Source: CBFDCQ01 sp965603355 (GTDB taxonomy: Bacteria > Hydrogenedentota > CAZGCA01 > CBFDCQ01). From it: 64,000 nt of DNA. A program made the translations under genes and the position numbers. Below the pieces are notes generated by a model that saw only the letters and a program-made list of their open reading frames with translations, was not told the DNA's origin and did no database searches. The stretch lies in contig CBFDCQ010000001.1 of the NCBI GenBank assembly GCA_965603355.1, positions 1-64,000 of the forward strand. The letters are read 5' to 3'. Below, piece by piece: positions 24,929 through 33,439 of the stretch. The number at the start of each line of letters is the position of its first letter. The stretch's first letter is position 1.

Positions 24929-25540
24929 ATGAACGTATCGCAGGATGAAGCACGTGAGACGCTGGATCAGATCGAGGACGTTAGACAGCGCACGAAGAAG
25001 ATGGTCGCGTGCGCCGGCGGTGACATCTGTTTTATCGTATGGGGTGTGATCTGGTTTATCGGTTTTCTGAGCACGCATCTCTTCGGCTATGCCCGGATTA
25101 CGTGGTCGGGTATCGCCATAGGCTCCATTTGGCTCGTCCTGGTAGCAACAGGCATTGTCGTATCCATAATCGTCGAGAAGCGTCGTGCAGCGGTCAAGAG
25201 CACAATCGGCAAGCGCGTAGGCGTGTTCTGGTGGCTGCTTTACGCGTACGTGTACTTGTGGATCGGCCTGCTGTTTCCCTTTATCGAAGTGCACGGTCAC
25301 GCTGAAAGCGTGATGTTTTGGAACCGCTTCGGCGCCATAGCTGCGACTGTTCCTATGTTCGCGTACGTCGTGACGGGACTATGGCTGGAGCACTTCATGG
25401 TCTGGCTCGGACTTGCCGTGACGGCTCTGACCATCCTGGGCTTGTTCCTACTCCAACCATACTTCTACATATGGATGGCTGTTGTGGGCGGCGGAACGCT
25501 CGCCGGTACGGGGCTTTTCATTCGCAACAGGTGGAAATGA
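24929..25540 (+). CDS. Five-helix membrane protein of unknown function
   Basis: A 203-residue protein with a soluble helical N-terminus (about 1-32, charged) and about six hydrophobic segments, tryptophan- and tyrosine-rich. I do not recognise a named family. Small membrane proteins paired with a winged-helix regulator in a two-gene operon are common, and the regulator often controls the pair. The ATG at 24929 has AAAGGA upstream; a TTG at 24905 is the only longer option. Its stop touches the next gene, so the two are coupled. Confidence 0.8.
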   Translation: MNVSQDEARETLDQIEDVRQRTKKMVACAGGDICFIVWGVIWFIGFLSTHLFGYARITWSGIAIGSIWLVLVATGIVVSIIVEKRRAAVKSTIGKRVGVFWWLLYAYVYLWIGLLFPFIEVHGHAESVMFWNRFGAIAATVPMFAYVVTGLWLEHFMVWLGLAVTALTILGLFLLQPYFYIWMAVVGGGTLAGTGLFIRNRWK

Positions 25541-25542
25541 CT

Positions 25543-25854
25543 ATGTCGGGACTTGATAAGCTCATTCACCAACCGGTGCGCTTGCGTATCATGGCGTCGT
25601 TGGTCACGCTGGACCCGACGGACCAGGTGGATTTCACATACCTTCGGGAACTCCTGGACGTTACGGACGGTAATCTCGGCGCACACCTGCAAAAGCTCGA
25701 AGCAGGCGGTTACATCCGTGTCGAGAAGACGTTCATAGCGCGCAAACCGCGTACCTTCATTGCGGCGACACCTAAAGGGCGCGGCGCCTATGACGAGCAC
25801 GTTGAAGCGCTCCGGCAGATCCTCGGCGGTGCTGACAAACCAGCTTCCCCGTGA
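25543..25854 (+). CDS. Winged-helix transcriptional regulator (HTH_27-like)
   Basis: A 103-residue single-domain DNA-binding protein. LIHQPVRLRIMASL opens helix 1, LRELLDVTDGNLGAHLQKLE (about 37-56) is the helix-turn-helix, and the wing carries IRVEKTFIARKPRTFI. This matches the short ArsR/MarR-like regulators of dimeric winged-helix type with no separate ligand domain. The ATG at 25543 has AGGTGG 8 bases away; the ATG at 25537 overlaps the upstream stop but is only 2 bases from that site. It is co-transcribed with the membrane protein and probably regulates it. Confidence 0.85.
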   Translation: MSGLDKLIHQPVRLRIMASLVTLDPTDQVDFTYLRELLDVTDGNLGAHLQKLEAGGYIRVEKTFIARKPRTFIAATPKGRGAYDEHVEALRQILGGADKPASP

Positions 25855-25858
25855 GGTA

Positions 25859-25882
25859 GGGCGGGCATCTTGCCCGCCGGAC
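25859..25882 (+). repeat. Palindromic repeat unit C in the leader of the amidohydrolase
   Basis: After GGTAGG, the stem GGCGGGCA (25860-25867), loop TCT and TGCCCGCC (25871-25878), then GGACG. It lies 22 nt before the start codon of the next gene. Confidence 0.85.
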
Positions 25883-25900
25883 GCTGACAGGAGGTCGGCG

Positions 25901-27238
25901 ATGAACAGCCGAACGTTAAGACTGATCGTTACTACTCTGACTCTCGCGGTCACCTCGGGCATTCTCGCATCCGTGGTGGGCACAAGTGAATCTGAAAAAC
26001 CGAATGATTCCCTGCCACAGACATTAATCATTCGCGGCGGAACACTCTTTGATGGCACGGGTGGGGAACCGGCAGAAAACAAAGTCATCCTCATTGAGGA
26101 CGGGCGAATCAGCGGCATTGGAGAAGGTTGCGATATACCGGACGGTGCACGCGAAATCGATGCAACCGGTTACGCCATTCTTCCCGGGCTGATTGATCTT
26201 CACGTGCATTTCGGCGCTCCGTCCAAGGAAAACAGCGACATGTCCTTCGCCGAAATGATGGCGGACTACATGCGTCAGCGACCCGACGTCCGCAAGGCGC
26301 TCCACGAGGCGGGCGTTACGACAATTCGCTCCGTGGGGGACATGAAGTCCAGCATTCTGGATCTCAAGCGGCAAGTGGCGTCGGGCGCTATGGCGGGGCC
26401 GCGCGTTTACTGTGCCGGACCGATCTTCACCGCGCCGGGCGGCCACCCCGCCGGGACGATCTATAAAGGTAATCCGTGGCTTATTGCCGATGCTACCCGC
26501 CAGGTTGATGACCCGGAGAAGGCACGAGCCGAGGTGCAAGCATTGGCTCGCAAAAACGTAGACGGTATCAAGGCGGTTTATGACGGCCACAGGGCACCTC
26601 GGCTCTCACTGGAAGTTCTCGAGGCCATCATAGATGAAGCCCATAAGCACGACCTCTGGGTCGCAGTACATACGCACGACCTGCAGGAACTGCGCGAAGC
26701 AGTGAAGGCGGGCGCCGACTCGATCGAGCACGGTACTTACGACGAGAGCCAGCTCGATGCCGAAACCGTTGAGATGCTGAAAGAGGAGAATGTCGCTTAC
26801 GTGCCCACACTTGCGGTGTTCGACACGTACGCCGGCCCGGAGGCGACCCCTCGTGAAAGGATGCAAAACGTCAAGACTGCCCACGAAGCCGGAGTACTCA
26901 TTGGCGCAGGTACCGACGCGCAGGGACCGCAAATGGGTTTCGGAAGCAGCCTTCACCGCGAAATGGAATTGCTCGTCGAGGCCGGGCTGTCGCCCTCGGA
27001 AGCCATTCTTGCGGCGACTCGGAACGCAGCGGTGACGCTTCGTGTGGACAATGAACTCGGAACGATTGAAAAAGGGCAATTGGCCGACTTGATTCTTGTG
27101 AAAGGAAAACCGTGGGAGACGATCTCTGACATTCGAGAGGTCCGCGTCGCGATTCAGGACGGGAAGATCGTGGTGGACCTGCGAGAGCAAGGAGGCGCTA
27201 CAAGCGAGGAGGCCGCTGCAGTCAATAGCTCAAGCTGA
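25901..27238 (+). CDS. Secreted metal-dependent amidohydrolase
   Basis: A 445-residue protein with a signal peptide (about 1-27). The amidohydrolase barrel carries H101-x-H103 in GLIDLHVHFG, a likely carbamylated-lysine strand (DGIKAVYDG), H in VAVHTHDL, H in SIEHGTYD, and the final metal Asp in GAGTDAQG. This is the imidazolonepropionase/Xaa-Pro dipeptidase-like branch found in many secreted enzymes. The substrate (dipeptide, cyclic amide or other) is unknown. The ATG is preceded by AGGAGG; the longer reading from 25760 runs back through a repeat unit and the regulator gene. Confidence 0.88.
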   Translation: MNSRTLRLIVTTLTLAVTSGILASVVGTSESEKPNDSLPQTLIIRGGTLFDGTGGEPAENKVILIEDGRISGIGEGCDIPDGAREIDATGYAILPGLIDLHVHFGAPSKENSDMSFAEMMADYMRQRPDVRKALHEAGVTTIRSVGDMKSSILDLKRQVASGAMAGPRVYCAGPIFTAPGGHPAGTIYKGNPWLIADATRQVDDPEKARAEVQALARKNVDGIKAVYDGHRAPRLSLEVLEAIIDEAHKHDLWVAVHTHDLQELREAVKAGADSIEHGTYDESQLDAETVEMLKEENVAYVPTLAVFDTYAGPEATPRERMQNVKTAHEAGVLIGAGTDAQGPQMGFGSSLHREMELLVEAGLSPSEAILAATRNAAVTLRVDNELGTIEKGQLADLILVKGKPWETISDIREVRVAIQDGKIVVDLREQGGATSEEAAAVNSSS

Positions 27239-27269
27239 GCAGCTAGAATCTTCGAAGGATCTGCCACAC

Positions 27270-28175
27270 ATGATTGAAGTCGAGAAGTTGCGTAAAGTAT
27301 ACGGTTCGGTCGTTGCCGTGAATGACGTTTCGTTCGAAGTTCTTGAAGGAGAGATCTTCGGTATGGTTGGGCCGAACGGTGCCGGCAAGACAACCACTGT
27401 CGAGTGCATCGGCGGCCTGCGCCGACCCGATAGCGGCCGAATAAAGGTATTCGGCCTTGACCCGCAGCGTGATGAACGCGCTCTTCGACCGCGCATCGGC
27501 GTGCAGTTGCAGGAGGCTGCACTCCAGGACCGCCTCAAAGTGTGGGAGGCGCTCGATCTGTTCTCATCTTTCTATTCCGGCGGAAGGGATTGGCAGACTC
27601 TGCTGAAACAGGTAGGGTTGGCCCAGAAACGCAACGCGCCGTTCGCGAAGCTTTCCGGCGGCCAGAAGCAACGTGTCTTCACTGCACTGGCTCTGATTAA
27701 CGACCCTGAACTGGTTTTCCTGGACGAGTTGACCACCGGACTCGACCCGCACGCACGGCACGCGATGTGGGATCTGGTCCGGGACATTCGTGACCGAGGG
27801 AAAACCGTTCTCCTTACCACACACTTTATGGAGGAGGCAGAGCGGTTGTGTGACCGCGTGGCTATCATAGACAACGGGCGGATCGTCGCTCTTGACTCGC
27901 CCGAAAACCTGATTCGCAGCCTCGGTGGGGACAACCGAGTCGTGTTCAGCGTGGAGGAAACGTTTGAGCCGGAACGGTTGCGCGACTTGCCCGGCGTGAC
28001 TCGCGTCGAATCGCTAGGCGAGAACGTGGTCGTGTACGGTCGTGGAGATCGGTTAGTTGCAGATGTCGTCAATGCCCTGGCAGCGAACGGACTACGCTTA
28101 CGCCAGCTCCGGACGGAGCGACCGAGCTTGGAGGACGTCTTCCTGGCGGTCACGGGGCGAGAGATGAGAACCTGA
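27270..28175 (+). CDS. ABC-2 type transporter ATP-binding protein
   Basis: A 301-residue ATPase with Walker A GPNGAGKTTT (near residue 35), Q-loop, signature LSGGQKQRV, Walker B LVFLDE and the H-loop in TTHFMEEAE. A C-terminal extension (about 215-301) is typical of DrrA/NatA-type export ATPases. It pairs with the permease 12 nt downstream. Such pairs export drugs, lipids or polysaccharide, or act in resistance; nothing here tells which. It follows the amidohydrolase by 31 nt and may share its transcript. Confidence 0.92.
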   Translation: MIEVEKLRKVYGSVVAVNDVSFEVLEGEIFGMVGPNGAGKTTTVECIGGLRRPDSGRIKVFGLDPQRDERALRPRIGVQLQEAALQDRLKVWEALDLFSSFYSGGRDWQTLLKQVGLAQKRNAPFAKLSGGQKQRVFTALALINDPELVFLDELTTGLDPHARHAMWDLVRDIRDRGKTVLLTTHFMEEAERLCDRVAIIDNGRIVALDSPENLIRSLGGDNRVVFSVEETFEPERLRDLPGVTRVESLGENVVVYGRGDRLVADVVNALAANGLRLRQLRTERPSLEDVFLAVTGREMRT

Positions 28176-28187
28176 CGGAGGTGTACG

Positions 28188-28931
28188 ATGCGGGGTCTTT
28201 GGAAGTTGACCTGGACGGAGATCAAGCTGTTCATCCGAGAGCCGTCGGCGGCCTTCTTCACCCTTGCTTTCCCGCTGATGCTGCTTGTGTTATTCGGCAG
28301 CATCTGGGGCAACGAGCCGACGCCCTTCTACGGTGGATTCGGCTACGTGGACGCCTCGGTACCGGCGTTTACTGCCATGATTATCGCCACCTGCGCGCTT
28401 CTATCGTTGAGCACGGTTATGGCGTCGTATCGCGAGATGCGTGTTCTGCGTCGTCTCAGAGCTACTCCGCTGCGTCCAGAAGGCATTCTGACCGCGCAAG
28501 TGATCGTCAATTTCCTAATGACTGTCCTGGGGATGATGCTGCTGATCGTCATCGCTAAACTGATGTACGGTCTACGGTTCAGCGGCAATCCGATTAGCGT
28601 CATGGTGGCTTTCGTGCTGAGCACCCTGAGCTTCTTCGCCATTGGGTTTGTTCTGGCCGGCCTGATGCCGACTGCACGTACAGCGCAAGTTGTGGCAATG
28701 GTGCTCTTCTTTCCGATGCTTTTTTTGTCCGGTGCTGCGATGCCGCGCGAGATAATGCCGGAGAGGATCCAGCGGTTTTCAGAGGTCCTGCCGCTGACGC
28801 ACGTCGTGACCCTACTCCGCGGCCTATGGGTGGGCAACGGTTGGGATGAACATTTCAAGGAGGTCGCCATTCTCGCCGCCATACTGGTTGTAGGGGTGTT
28901 CGTGTCGGCCAAAACCTTCCGGTGGGAGTGA
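28188..28931 (+). CDS. ABC-2 type transporter permease
   Basis: A 247-residue membrane protein with six helices and the ABC-2 pattern: helix 1 near residues 22-42, the MRVLRRLRATPL coupling segment after helix 2, and the PLTHVVTLLRGLW motif before the last helix. It forms the channel for the ATPase encoded just upstream. GGAGGT stands before the ATG. The gene converges with the TPR lipoprotein gene beyond it. Confidence 0.92.
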   Translation: MRGLWKLTWTEIKLFIREPSAAFFTLAFPLMLLVLFGSIWGNEPTPFYGGFGYVDASVPAFTAMIIATCALLSLSTVMASYREMRVLRRLRATPLRPEGILTAQVIVNFLMTVLGMMLLIVIAKLMYGLRFSGNPISVMVAFVLSTLSFFAIGFVLAGLMPTARTAQVVAMVLFFPMLFLSGAAMPREIMPERIQRFSEVLPLTHVVTLLRGLWVGNGWDEHFKEVAILAAILVVGVFVSAKTFRWE

Positions 28932-28940
28932 GTCGGGGAT

Positions 28941-28967
28941 GAGATGTCCCACCGGGACGTCTCTACA
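28941..28967. repeat. Palindromic repeat unit D
   Basis: GAGATGTCCC (28941-28950), ACC, GGGACGTCTC (28954-28963), TAC. One mismatch in a 10-bp stem. The same subfamily recurs at 53263-53287. It lies between convergent genes, where it could serve as a transcript end. Confidence 0.8.
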
Positions 28968-29049
28968 ATCGATTTGCGGCAACTCGAGGATCAGAAGAGT
29001 CTTTGTCGAAGATGCGCCGTGGCGCAGAGTTCCCCCGTGGGGACGGACC

Positions 29050-29922
29050 TCACTGCAAGAGGGACAGTGCCTTCTCGGCCTGTTCCAGGTCCTGAGCGGC
29101 GCGGTCGGGTCGTCCGAGCCAGGTATTGACGTAGTAAGCTCTCTGGAAGTAGCCGACAGCTTTCTCCGGTTGGCCGAGTTTAAGATGCAGATTCCCGAGG
29201 TTGTTAAGGCCGACGGCGATACCCTCGACGTTGCCCGCTTCCTTATCCAGCGCGAGCGCTTGATTGTACTTCTCGAGCGCCTCGTTATACTTGTCTTGGG
29301 CTTCGAGGAGGGCTCCCATGTTATTCAGGCAGGCGGCCTGCCCCGGCTTATCGCCCAGCTTCTGGTAGATCCGCGCTGCAGCGCTGTAGTGGCGCATCGC
29401 ATCCTCGTAGCCGCCGCGCTTTTTCGACACGAGACCGAGACTGTTGCGTTGGTCCGCTATGGCGCGTTCGTATCCAATACTCCGGGCGAGTTCCATCGCT
29501 TCGCGAAGGTAGTTCTCGGCCTCGTCGGTATCGCCCTGCGAGTACAACACGGTACCGAGCGTCGCCAGCGCGTCAACCTCATGTCTGGCAGCTCCAAGCT
29601 CACGCGCGATAACGAGCGCTTCGGCGGCGCATTCGGTCGCCTCGTCGAGGTTCCCGAGCTCACGGTGCACTACCGCGACGCTCTGCAGACATTCCACGGT
29701 ATCCGCTCTGCTGTCAGTGCCTCGGTATATGTTGAGCGCGCGACTGTAGTAGAGCAGGGCCTTGTCCATCTCGCCGGCGGCGTGGTTTCTCGAGGCTATG
29801 GACGCGAACCGCCGCGCCCGCCGCATATGCAGCGGCGGTTCGGGCATAGTGGCGCACCCGAGTATTGTTGCACAGACAATCGCAACCACCGCTCGCAGCA
29901 CGAAGGGAAAACATGGAAACAT
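29050..29922 (-). CDS. TPR-repeat lipoprotein
   Basis: A 290-residue protein with lipobox ILGC (20-23), then six to seven tetratricopeptide repeats (about 40-275), for example LLYYSRALNIYR, AIADQRNSLGLV and GIAVGLNNLGNLHLKLG. Such proteins are scaffolds in the periplasm. It is the last gene after mlaE-mlaF-mlaD on the minus strand, 143 nt behind mlaD, and may belong to that system. The start at 29922 gives a good lipoprotein signal. The reading back to 30069 translates a palindromic repeat and is unlikely. Confidence 0.85.
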   Translation of the reverse strand: MFPCFPFVLRAVVAIVCATILGCATMPEPPLHMRRARRFASIASRNHAAGEMDKALLYYSRALNIYRGTDSRADTVECLQSVAVVHRELGNLDEATECAAEALVIARELGAARHEVDALATLGTVLYSQGDTDEAENYLREAMELARSIGYERAIADQRNSLGLVSKKRGGYEDAMRHYSAAARIYQKLGDKPGQAACLNNMGALLEAQDKYNEALEKYNQALALDKEAGNVEGIAVGLNNLGNLHLKLGQPEKAVGYFQRAYYVNTWLGRPDRAAQDLEQAEKALSLLQ

Positions 29923-29923
29923 G

Positions 29924-29999
29924 CGTAGGGGCGCTGCTTGCCGCGCCCGCGTGTGGCGCGCGAAGGCGTCCGCCGGCGGGCAAGATGCCCGCCCTACCT
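29924..29999. repeat. Two palindromic repeat units (cluster E)
   Basis: Unit 1 begins GTAGGGGCGC and pairs GGGCGC with GCGCCC across TGCTTGCC (about 29929-29947). Unit 2: GGCGGGCA (29975-29982), AGA, TGCCCGCC (29986-29993), CTACC. Read on the minus strand, unit 2 matches unit C almost exactly and precedes the TPR lipoprotein start. Confidence 0.85.
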
Positions 30000-30065
30000 T
30001 AGGTTGGGCCTTCTCTATCGACAAGGGACTCGATAGGAGTACCCCACCACGTGCGCTTCTGCCGC

Positions 30066-31127
30066 TCATTTTTCACCCCCTTCAGAATAGTTCGTATCTC
30101 TGAGCGTGTGCGCGGCCGGCTCATGCCGCGTTCCCTTGTCCAGGTATCCCCGCACAACCCAACTTTTTCGCGCAGCCTCGACCAACTCCAACCCCTGCTC
30201 GACACCTTCGTGGCCGGTCGTGACCAGGTCCGGCAACCCTATCGACGCGGCCTTAACGTTCTCGGTAATTGCCTCAAGATTCTCCGCGACACGGTTGGTC
30301 CTGTCAACGAGATCGGGGAAATTCTTCGAGGCCAACTTAGCGTTGTCGACAACGTCCTTTCCGGAGTCCACCAGCTCCGACATCTTTGCCATTGTCGCCC
30401 GGGCCGAGGCGGACAGTCCAGGGAAGTCCTTGGATGCAACACGAATATCGGCTGCGACTACCTTCAGCTCTCTTATGGTACCGTCCGCATCGTCGATCAA
30501 AGTGACAAGTTTTGAGTAGAGTTGCGGGTCTTTGAGAATTGCGCCCGCGGTTCCCTCGCCGGCTTCAAGCCGTTCGGCGATTTGACCGGCCGAGGCCAGC
30601 ATTTTATCCAGCTTGCTCACGGGTGCATCCAGCGATGCGAAAAAACCGGACATACTATCGAGGACGTCCTTCATGTTCTGGAGCGCCGGGCCGACCTCGT
30701 CCATTACATCGGTAAGCTCCATGTAGCTCTCCGTGGAAATGACGTCACCGTCCTCGACGCTTCCGGCTCGGCGCGTGCCGCTAACGAGTATTATGATCTT
30801 GTCGCCCAGCAGACCCATCGTTGCGATGCTCGCCATCGCGTCCTTGTAAACGCGTCCTCTGAACGTGTCCCTTATCTCCAGCAAGACGTCTGCCCTGTTC
30901 TCTTCATTGAACTGAACCGACCCGACGGATCCGACATCTATGCCGGCAAGCTGGACGGCGGCGCCCGGCTTCAGCCCGCTCACGTTATCGAAAGTCGCCA
31001 CCAGGCGGAATCTCCTCTCGAACGCATGCTCCTTGTCCAACAGCACGAAGAATGTGGACGCGAGAAGGACCGTCCCGATCACAGCAAACAACCCGACAGA
31101 AGTTTCAATAAGCCTCGTCCTTTTCAC
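30066..31127 (-). CDS. mlaD: MlaD/MCE-domain lipid transport protein
   Basis: A 353-residue protein with an N-terminal membrane anchor (about 10-30), one MCE domain (about 38-115, with LKPGAAVQLAGIDVGSVGSV) and a long helical region (about 150-330) with repeated hydrophobic heptads. MCE proteins form hexameric rings that move phospholipids between inner and outer membranes. It is encoded directly after the mlaF ATPase gene and before a TPR lipoprotein gene. mlaB and mlaC are not in the locus, as is usual outside Proteobacteria. The Mla name is by homology; direction of transport is not implied. Confidence 0.88.
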   Translation of the reverse strand: MKRTRLIETSVGLFAVIGTVLLASTFFVLLDKEHAFERRFRLVATFDNVSGLKPGAAVQLAGIDVGSVGSVQFNEENRADVLLEIRDTFRGRVYKDAMASIATMGLLGDKIIILVSGTRRAGSVEDGDVISTESYMELTDVMDEVGPALQNMKDVLDSMSGFFASLDAPVSKLDKMLASAGQIAERLEAGEGTAGAILKDPQLYSKLVTLIDDADGTIRELKVVAADIRVASKDFPGLSASARATMAKMSELVDSGKDVVDNAKLASKNFPDLVDRTNRVAENLEAITENVKAASIGLPDLVTTGHEGVEQGLELVEAARKSWVVRGYLDKGTRHEPAAHTLRDTNYSEGGEK

Positions 31128-31129
31128 CG

Positions 31130-31912
31130 CTATTCACCTCCAACAAGACACTCGGCCGACTTGATAAGCCTTCGAACGCGGGGATCCGAGCTGTGCGCCA
31201 GTTCCTCCACGTTCCCCTCTTCAGCAATTATTCCGTTGTCGAGAAACGCGATATGGTCGCCGACGGTAAACGCGCACGCCATGTCGTGCGTTACGACGAC
31301 CGCAGTGTTGCCAAGTTTAGTCTGGAGCTCGCGGATGTGCCGCGAAATGGATTCAGCACGAAACGGATCGAGCCCCGCGGTCGGCTCATCGTAAATGACG
31401 AGGTCGGGATCGAGCGCCAGCGCGCGCGCCAGGCCCGCTCTCTTCCGCATACCGCCGCTGAGCTGCGACGGCAGCTTATCCACGGCGCCTTCAAGCCCGA
31501 CAAGCTGCAACTTTGCCATGACGCGATCGTCGATCTCGTCCACGTGAAGATCCGTATGATGTTGAAGCGGGAACGCCACGTTTTCCCCGACGGTCAGCGA
31601 GTCAAAGAGCGCCGCCCCCTGAAACACGAAACCTATCTTCATTCTGAGCTGGTTCCAGTCCGCCTCTGTGCTGAACCGGGTGACATCCTCGTCAAAAACG
31701 AGTATCTTACCGCTGTCGGGCGCGTTCAAGCCGACGAACATGCTCACGAGGACGGTCTTACCGCTGCCGCTGGCGCCAACGATCACGAGGGTCTTGCCGG
31801 TCTCGACGGTCAGACTTACACCACGGAGCACGTGTTGGCCATCGAAGCTCTTGTGTACATCTTCCGCCACGATAGGGTGCGTCGCACCCTGCTCACTGTC
31901 CGGACTGTTCAC
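31130..31912 (-). CDS. mlaF: Mla-type ABC transporter ATP-binding protein
   Basis: A 260-residue ATPase with Walker A GASGSGKT, signature LSGGMRKRAGLARA, Walker B LVIYDEPTAGLDP and H-loop VVTHDMACAF. The SGGMRKR form of the signature is specific to the MlaF/Ttg2A family. It powers lipid transport with MlaE and the MCE protein. The start is taken as GTG at 31912, giving a 4-nt GTGA overlap with the mlaE stop; the upstream GTG at 31969 lies inside mlaE. Both are non-ATG. Confidence 0.9.
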   Translation of the reverse strand: MNSPDSEQGATHPIVAEDVHKSFDGQHVLRGVSLTVETGKTLVIVGASGSGKTVLVSMFVGLNAPDSGKILVFDEDVTRFSTEADWNQLRMKIGFVFQGAALFDSLTVGENVAFPLQHHTDLHVDEIDDRVMAKLQLVGLEGAVDKLPSQLSGGMRKRAGLARALALDPDLVIYDEPTAGLDPFRAESISRHIRELQTKLGNTAVVVTHDMACAFTVGDHIAFLDNGIIAEEGNVEELAHSSDPRVRRLIKSAECLVGGE

Positions 31913-32712
31913 GATAGCTGCAACCCTCCGACCAGACGCACCAGAATACGTGTGAGGATCACGTCGCACAACACCACGGCAATAGCCGCGCGTTGAACCG
32001 TCATAGTTGTCGAGATTCCTATCCCCTCGGTGCCGCCCTTCGTTCGGAACCCCTGGAAACAGGCCAGAAGACCGATGACCAACCCGAAGAAAAGCGTCTT
32101 GAGCAGACCGGGAAACACGTCTATCAAGCTGATGAACTGGTACGTTGTGTTGCGATAATCTATGGTAGAGATATTCCCCATGGTGACTCCGATGATCCAG
32201 CCTCCGATAATCCCCAGTATATCAGCAATAACCGTGAGTATCGGCATGACGATGATGCACGCGAGCACACGCGTGGCCACGAGGAACTTCATCGGGTCAA
32301 TCGCGCCGACCCTGAGCGCGTCAATCTGCCGGGTTACCTTCATCGAAGCGATCTCGGCGCCGATCCCCGCGCCGGCGCGAGCGGCCACCATAATGCCCGT
32401 CAGGACAGGACCCAGCTCGCTCACGATCGCCAGGCCCACAAGCGCTGCGAGGAGCGAGCCCGCGCCGAACCGTTTCAGATGGTTGACGGTTTGCATCGCG
32501 AACACGAGCCCAACACAGAAACCTACGGTACTGGTGAGCAAAAGTGAACGGATACCTATCGCGTAGACCTGCCGGACAAGCTCGCCGAAAAAGAAAGGAC
32601 GGGTCACGGACGCAGCAACCGCACGTGCGGTGAACAGCACGAACGCACCGCTGCTCCGCAACGATTCGAGCAGGGAACGACCTATAGTGTTAACAACTCT
32701 TTCGCCATTCAC
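31909..32712 (-). CDS. mlaE: Mla-type ABC transporter permease
   Basis: A 267-residue permease of the MlaE family with five to six helices and the conserved segments SELGPVLTGIMVAARAGAG and IDALRVGAIDPMKFLV. It is the membrane channel for the MlaF ATPase. The promoter at 32761-32790 starts transcription near 32754, so the GTG at 32712 is the best start; a longer reading to 32856 would begin upstream of the promoter. It leads the mlaE-mlaF-mlaD-TPR unit. Confidence 0.88.
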   Translation of the reverse strand: MNGERVVNTIGRSLLESLRSSGAFVLFTARAVAASVTRPFFFGELVRQVYAIGIRSLLLTSTVGFCVGLVFAMQTVNHLKRFGAGSLLAALVGLAIVSELGPVLTGIMVAARAGAGIGAEIASMKVTRQIDALRVGAIDPMKFLVATRVLACIIVMPILTVIADILGIIGGWIIGVTMGNISTIDYRNTTYQFISLIDVFPGLLKTLFFGLVIGLLACFQGFRTKGGTEGIGISTTMTVQRAAIAVVLCDVILTRILVRLVGGLQLS

Positions 32713-32760
32713 GTCTGCTATATCCCCACAATACAGCAATATGCGGCGACCACCTCGCTT

Positions 32761-32790
32761 ATTGTATCGGCTCGCACCCGCACTTGTCAA
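32761..32790 (-). promoter_or_regulatory. Promoter of the mla operon
   Basis: Minus strand TTGACA (32790-32785), 18-nt spacer, TACAAT (32766-32761). Confidence 0.72.
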
Positions 32791-32813
32791 ACGCAACCTT
32801 GACGAAAGACGCG

Positions 32814-33225
32814 TAGGGGCGGTTCGCGAACCGCCCGTGCAAGCTCTCCGCCCCATTTTCCCCTTGCGTTCCGGCGCGGGTCGGGCGTAGAATGTGGAGC
32901 GGTGAGCCGTGCGACCATATGGGTCTCTTTTCCTCCCCGAAAGGAATACCCCTCATATCCACGGCTCACCGCACACGCCGATCAACATTGCTGGGGCGAG
33001 GCATACCTCGCCCCTACGCAATTCCTGCGAGGTCGGGCCTCCCAAAGGCAGACGCCCCACCGGCGCGTCTCTACCAAACCCGCTCAGGAAGATGGTGGGG
33101 CAGACATTCCTGTCTGCCATCCGGGCGAAACGGCAGGCAGGGCAGAGCAAGCCCTGCCCCCACCACTATGCTCGCAAGGACAGTGCCCACTGGATAGCGT
33201 CATTCCCGCGGAGGCGGGAATCCAG
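32814..33225. repeat. Cluster of at least seven inverted repeats (cluster F)
   Basis: Units: a perfect 20-bp palindrome 32817-32836 (GGGCGGTTCG/CGAACCGCCC); a 13-bp inverted repeat 32899-32911 / 32960-32972 (GCGGTGAGCCGTG) enclosing 48 nt; 32993-33014 (GGGGCGAGG, CATA, CCTCGCCCC, then TAC); 33050-33070 (AGACGC ... GCGTCT); 33099-33118 (GGCAGACA, TTCC, TGTCTGCC); 33136-33158 (GGCAGGGC, 7-nt loop, GCCCTGCC); 33202-33221 (ATTCCCGC, GGAG, GCGGGAAT). Several correspond to units of cluster A with the same stem theme. Confidence 0.85.
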
Positions 33226-33320
33226 GGAGAGTGCAGAGCGTTTATCTTGCAGTCTGGATCCCCTCACTGATTGTCTGTCCTAATGCCCTCTACGGAATGC
33301 TCGGTGCTGGTCGGAATCTC

Positions 33321-33349
33321 TTGACACTGATCCGGTGTGTTGGTAGAAT
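33321..33349 (+). promoter_or_regulatory. Promoter of the 33440 gene and penicillin acylase
   Basis: TTGACA (33321-33326), 17-nt spacer, TAGAAT (33344-33349). Leader of about 85 nt. Confidence 0.75.
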
Positions 33350-33439
33350 GATTCAGGTGAAGGAACACCGAGTCGGGGACGACATTAGCTACGTTTTCTT
33401 GAAGTCAAGAACAAGTGAGCGGGTAGGGGGACTGGTGAA

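Larger units (their letters stand above)
32713..33439. other. Divergent intergenic region with repeats
   Basis: This 727-nt spacer has an mlaE promoter at the left, a strong promoter for the gene at 33440 at the right, and a dense run of palindromes between (32814-33225). Short open frames here translate repeats and none has a good ribosome site. Confidence 0.7.

Noticed and set aside
28939..29928. 329-codon plus-strand frame
   Set aside because: Complement of the TPR lipoprotein gene, which has a lipobox and regular TPR spacing.
33202..33221. Hairpin as rho-independent terminator
   Set aside because: No T-run follows; the motif belongs to the dispersed repeat cluster. I found no convincing intrinsic terminator in the window.
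32899..33283. Several overlapping short frames suggesting a small gene
   Set aside because: Peptides are Arg/Pro-rich translations of palindromic repeats in several frames at once; no consistent start site.
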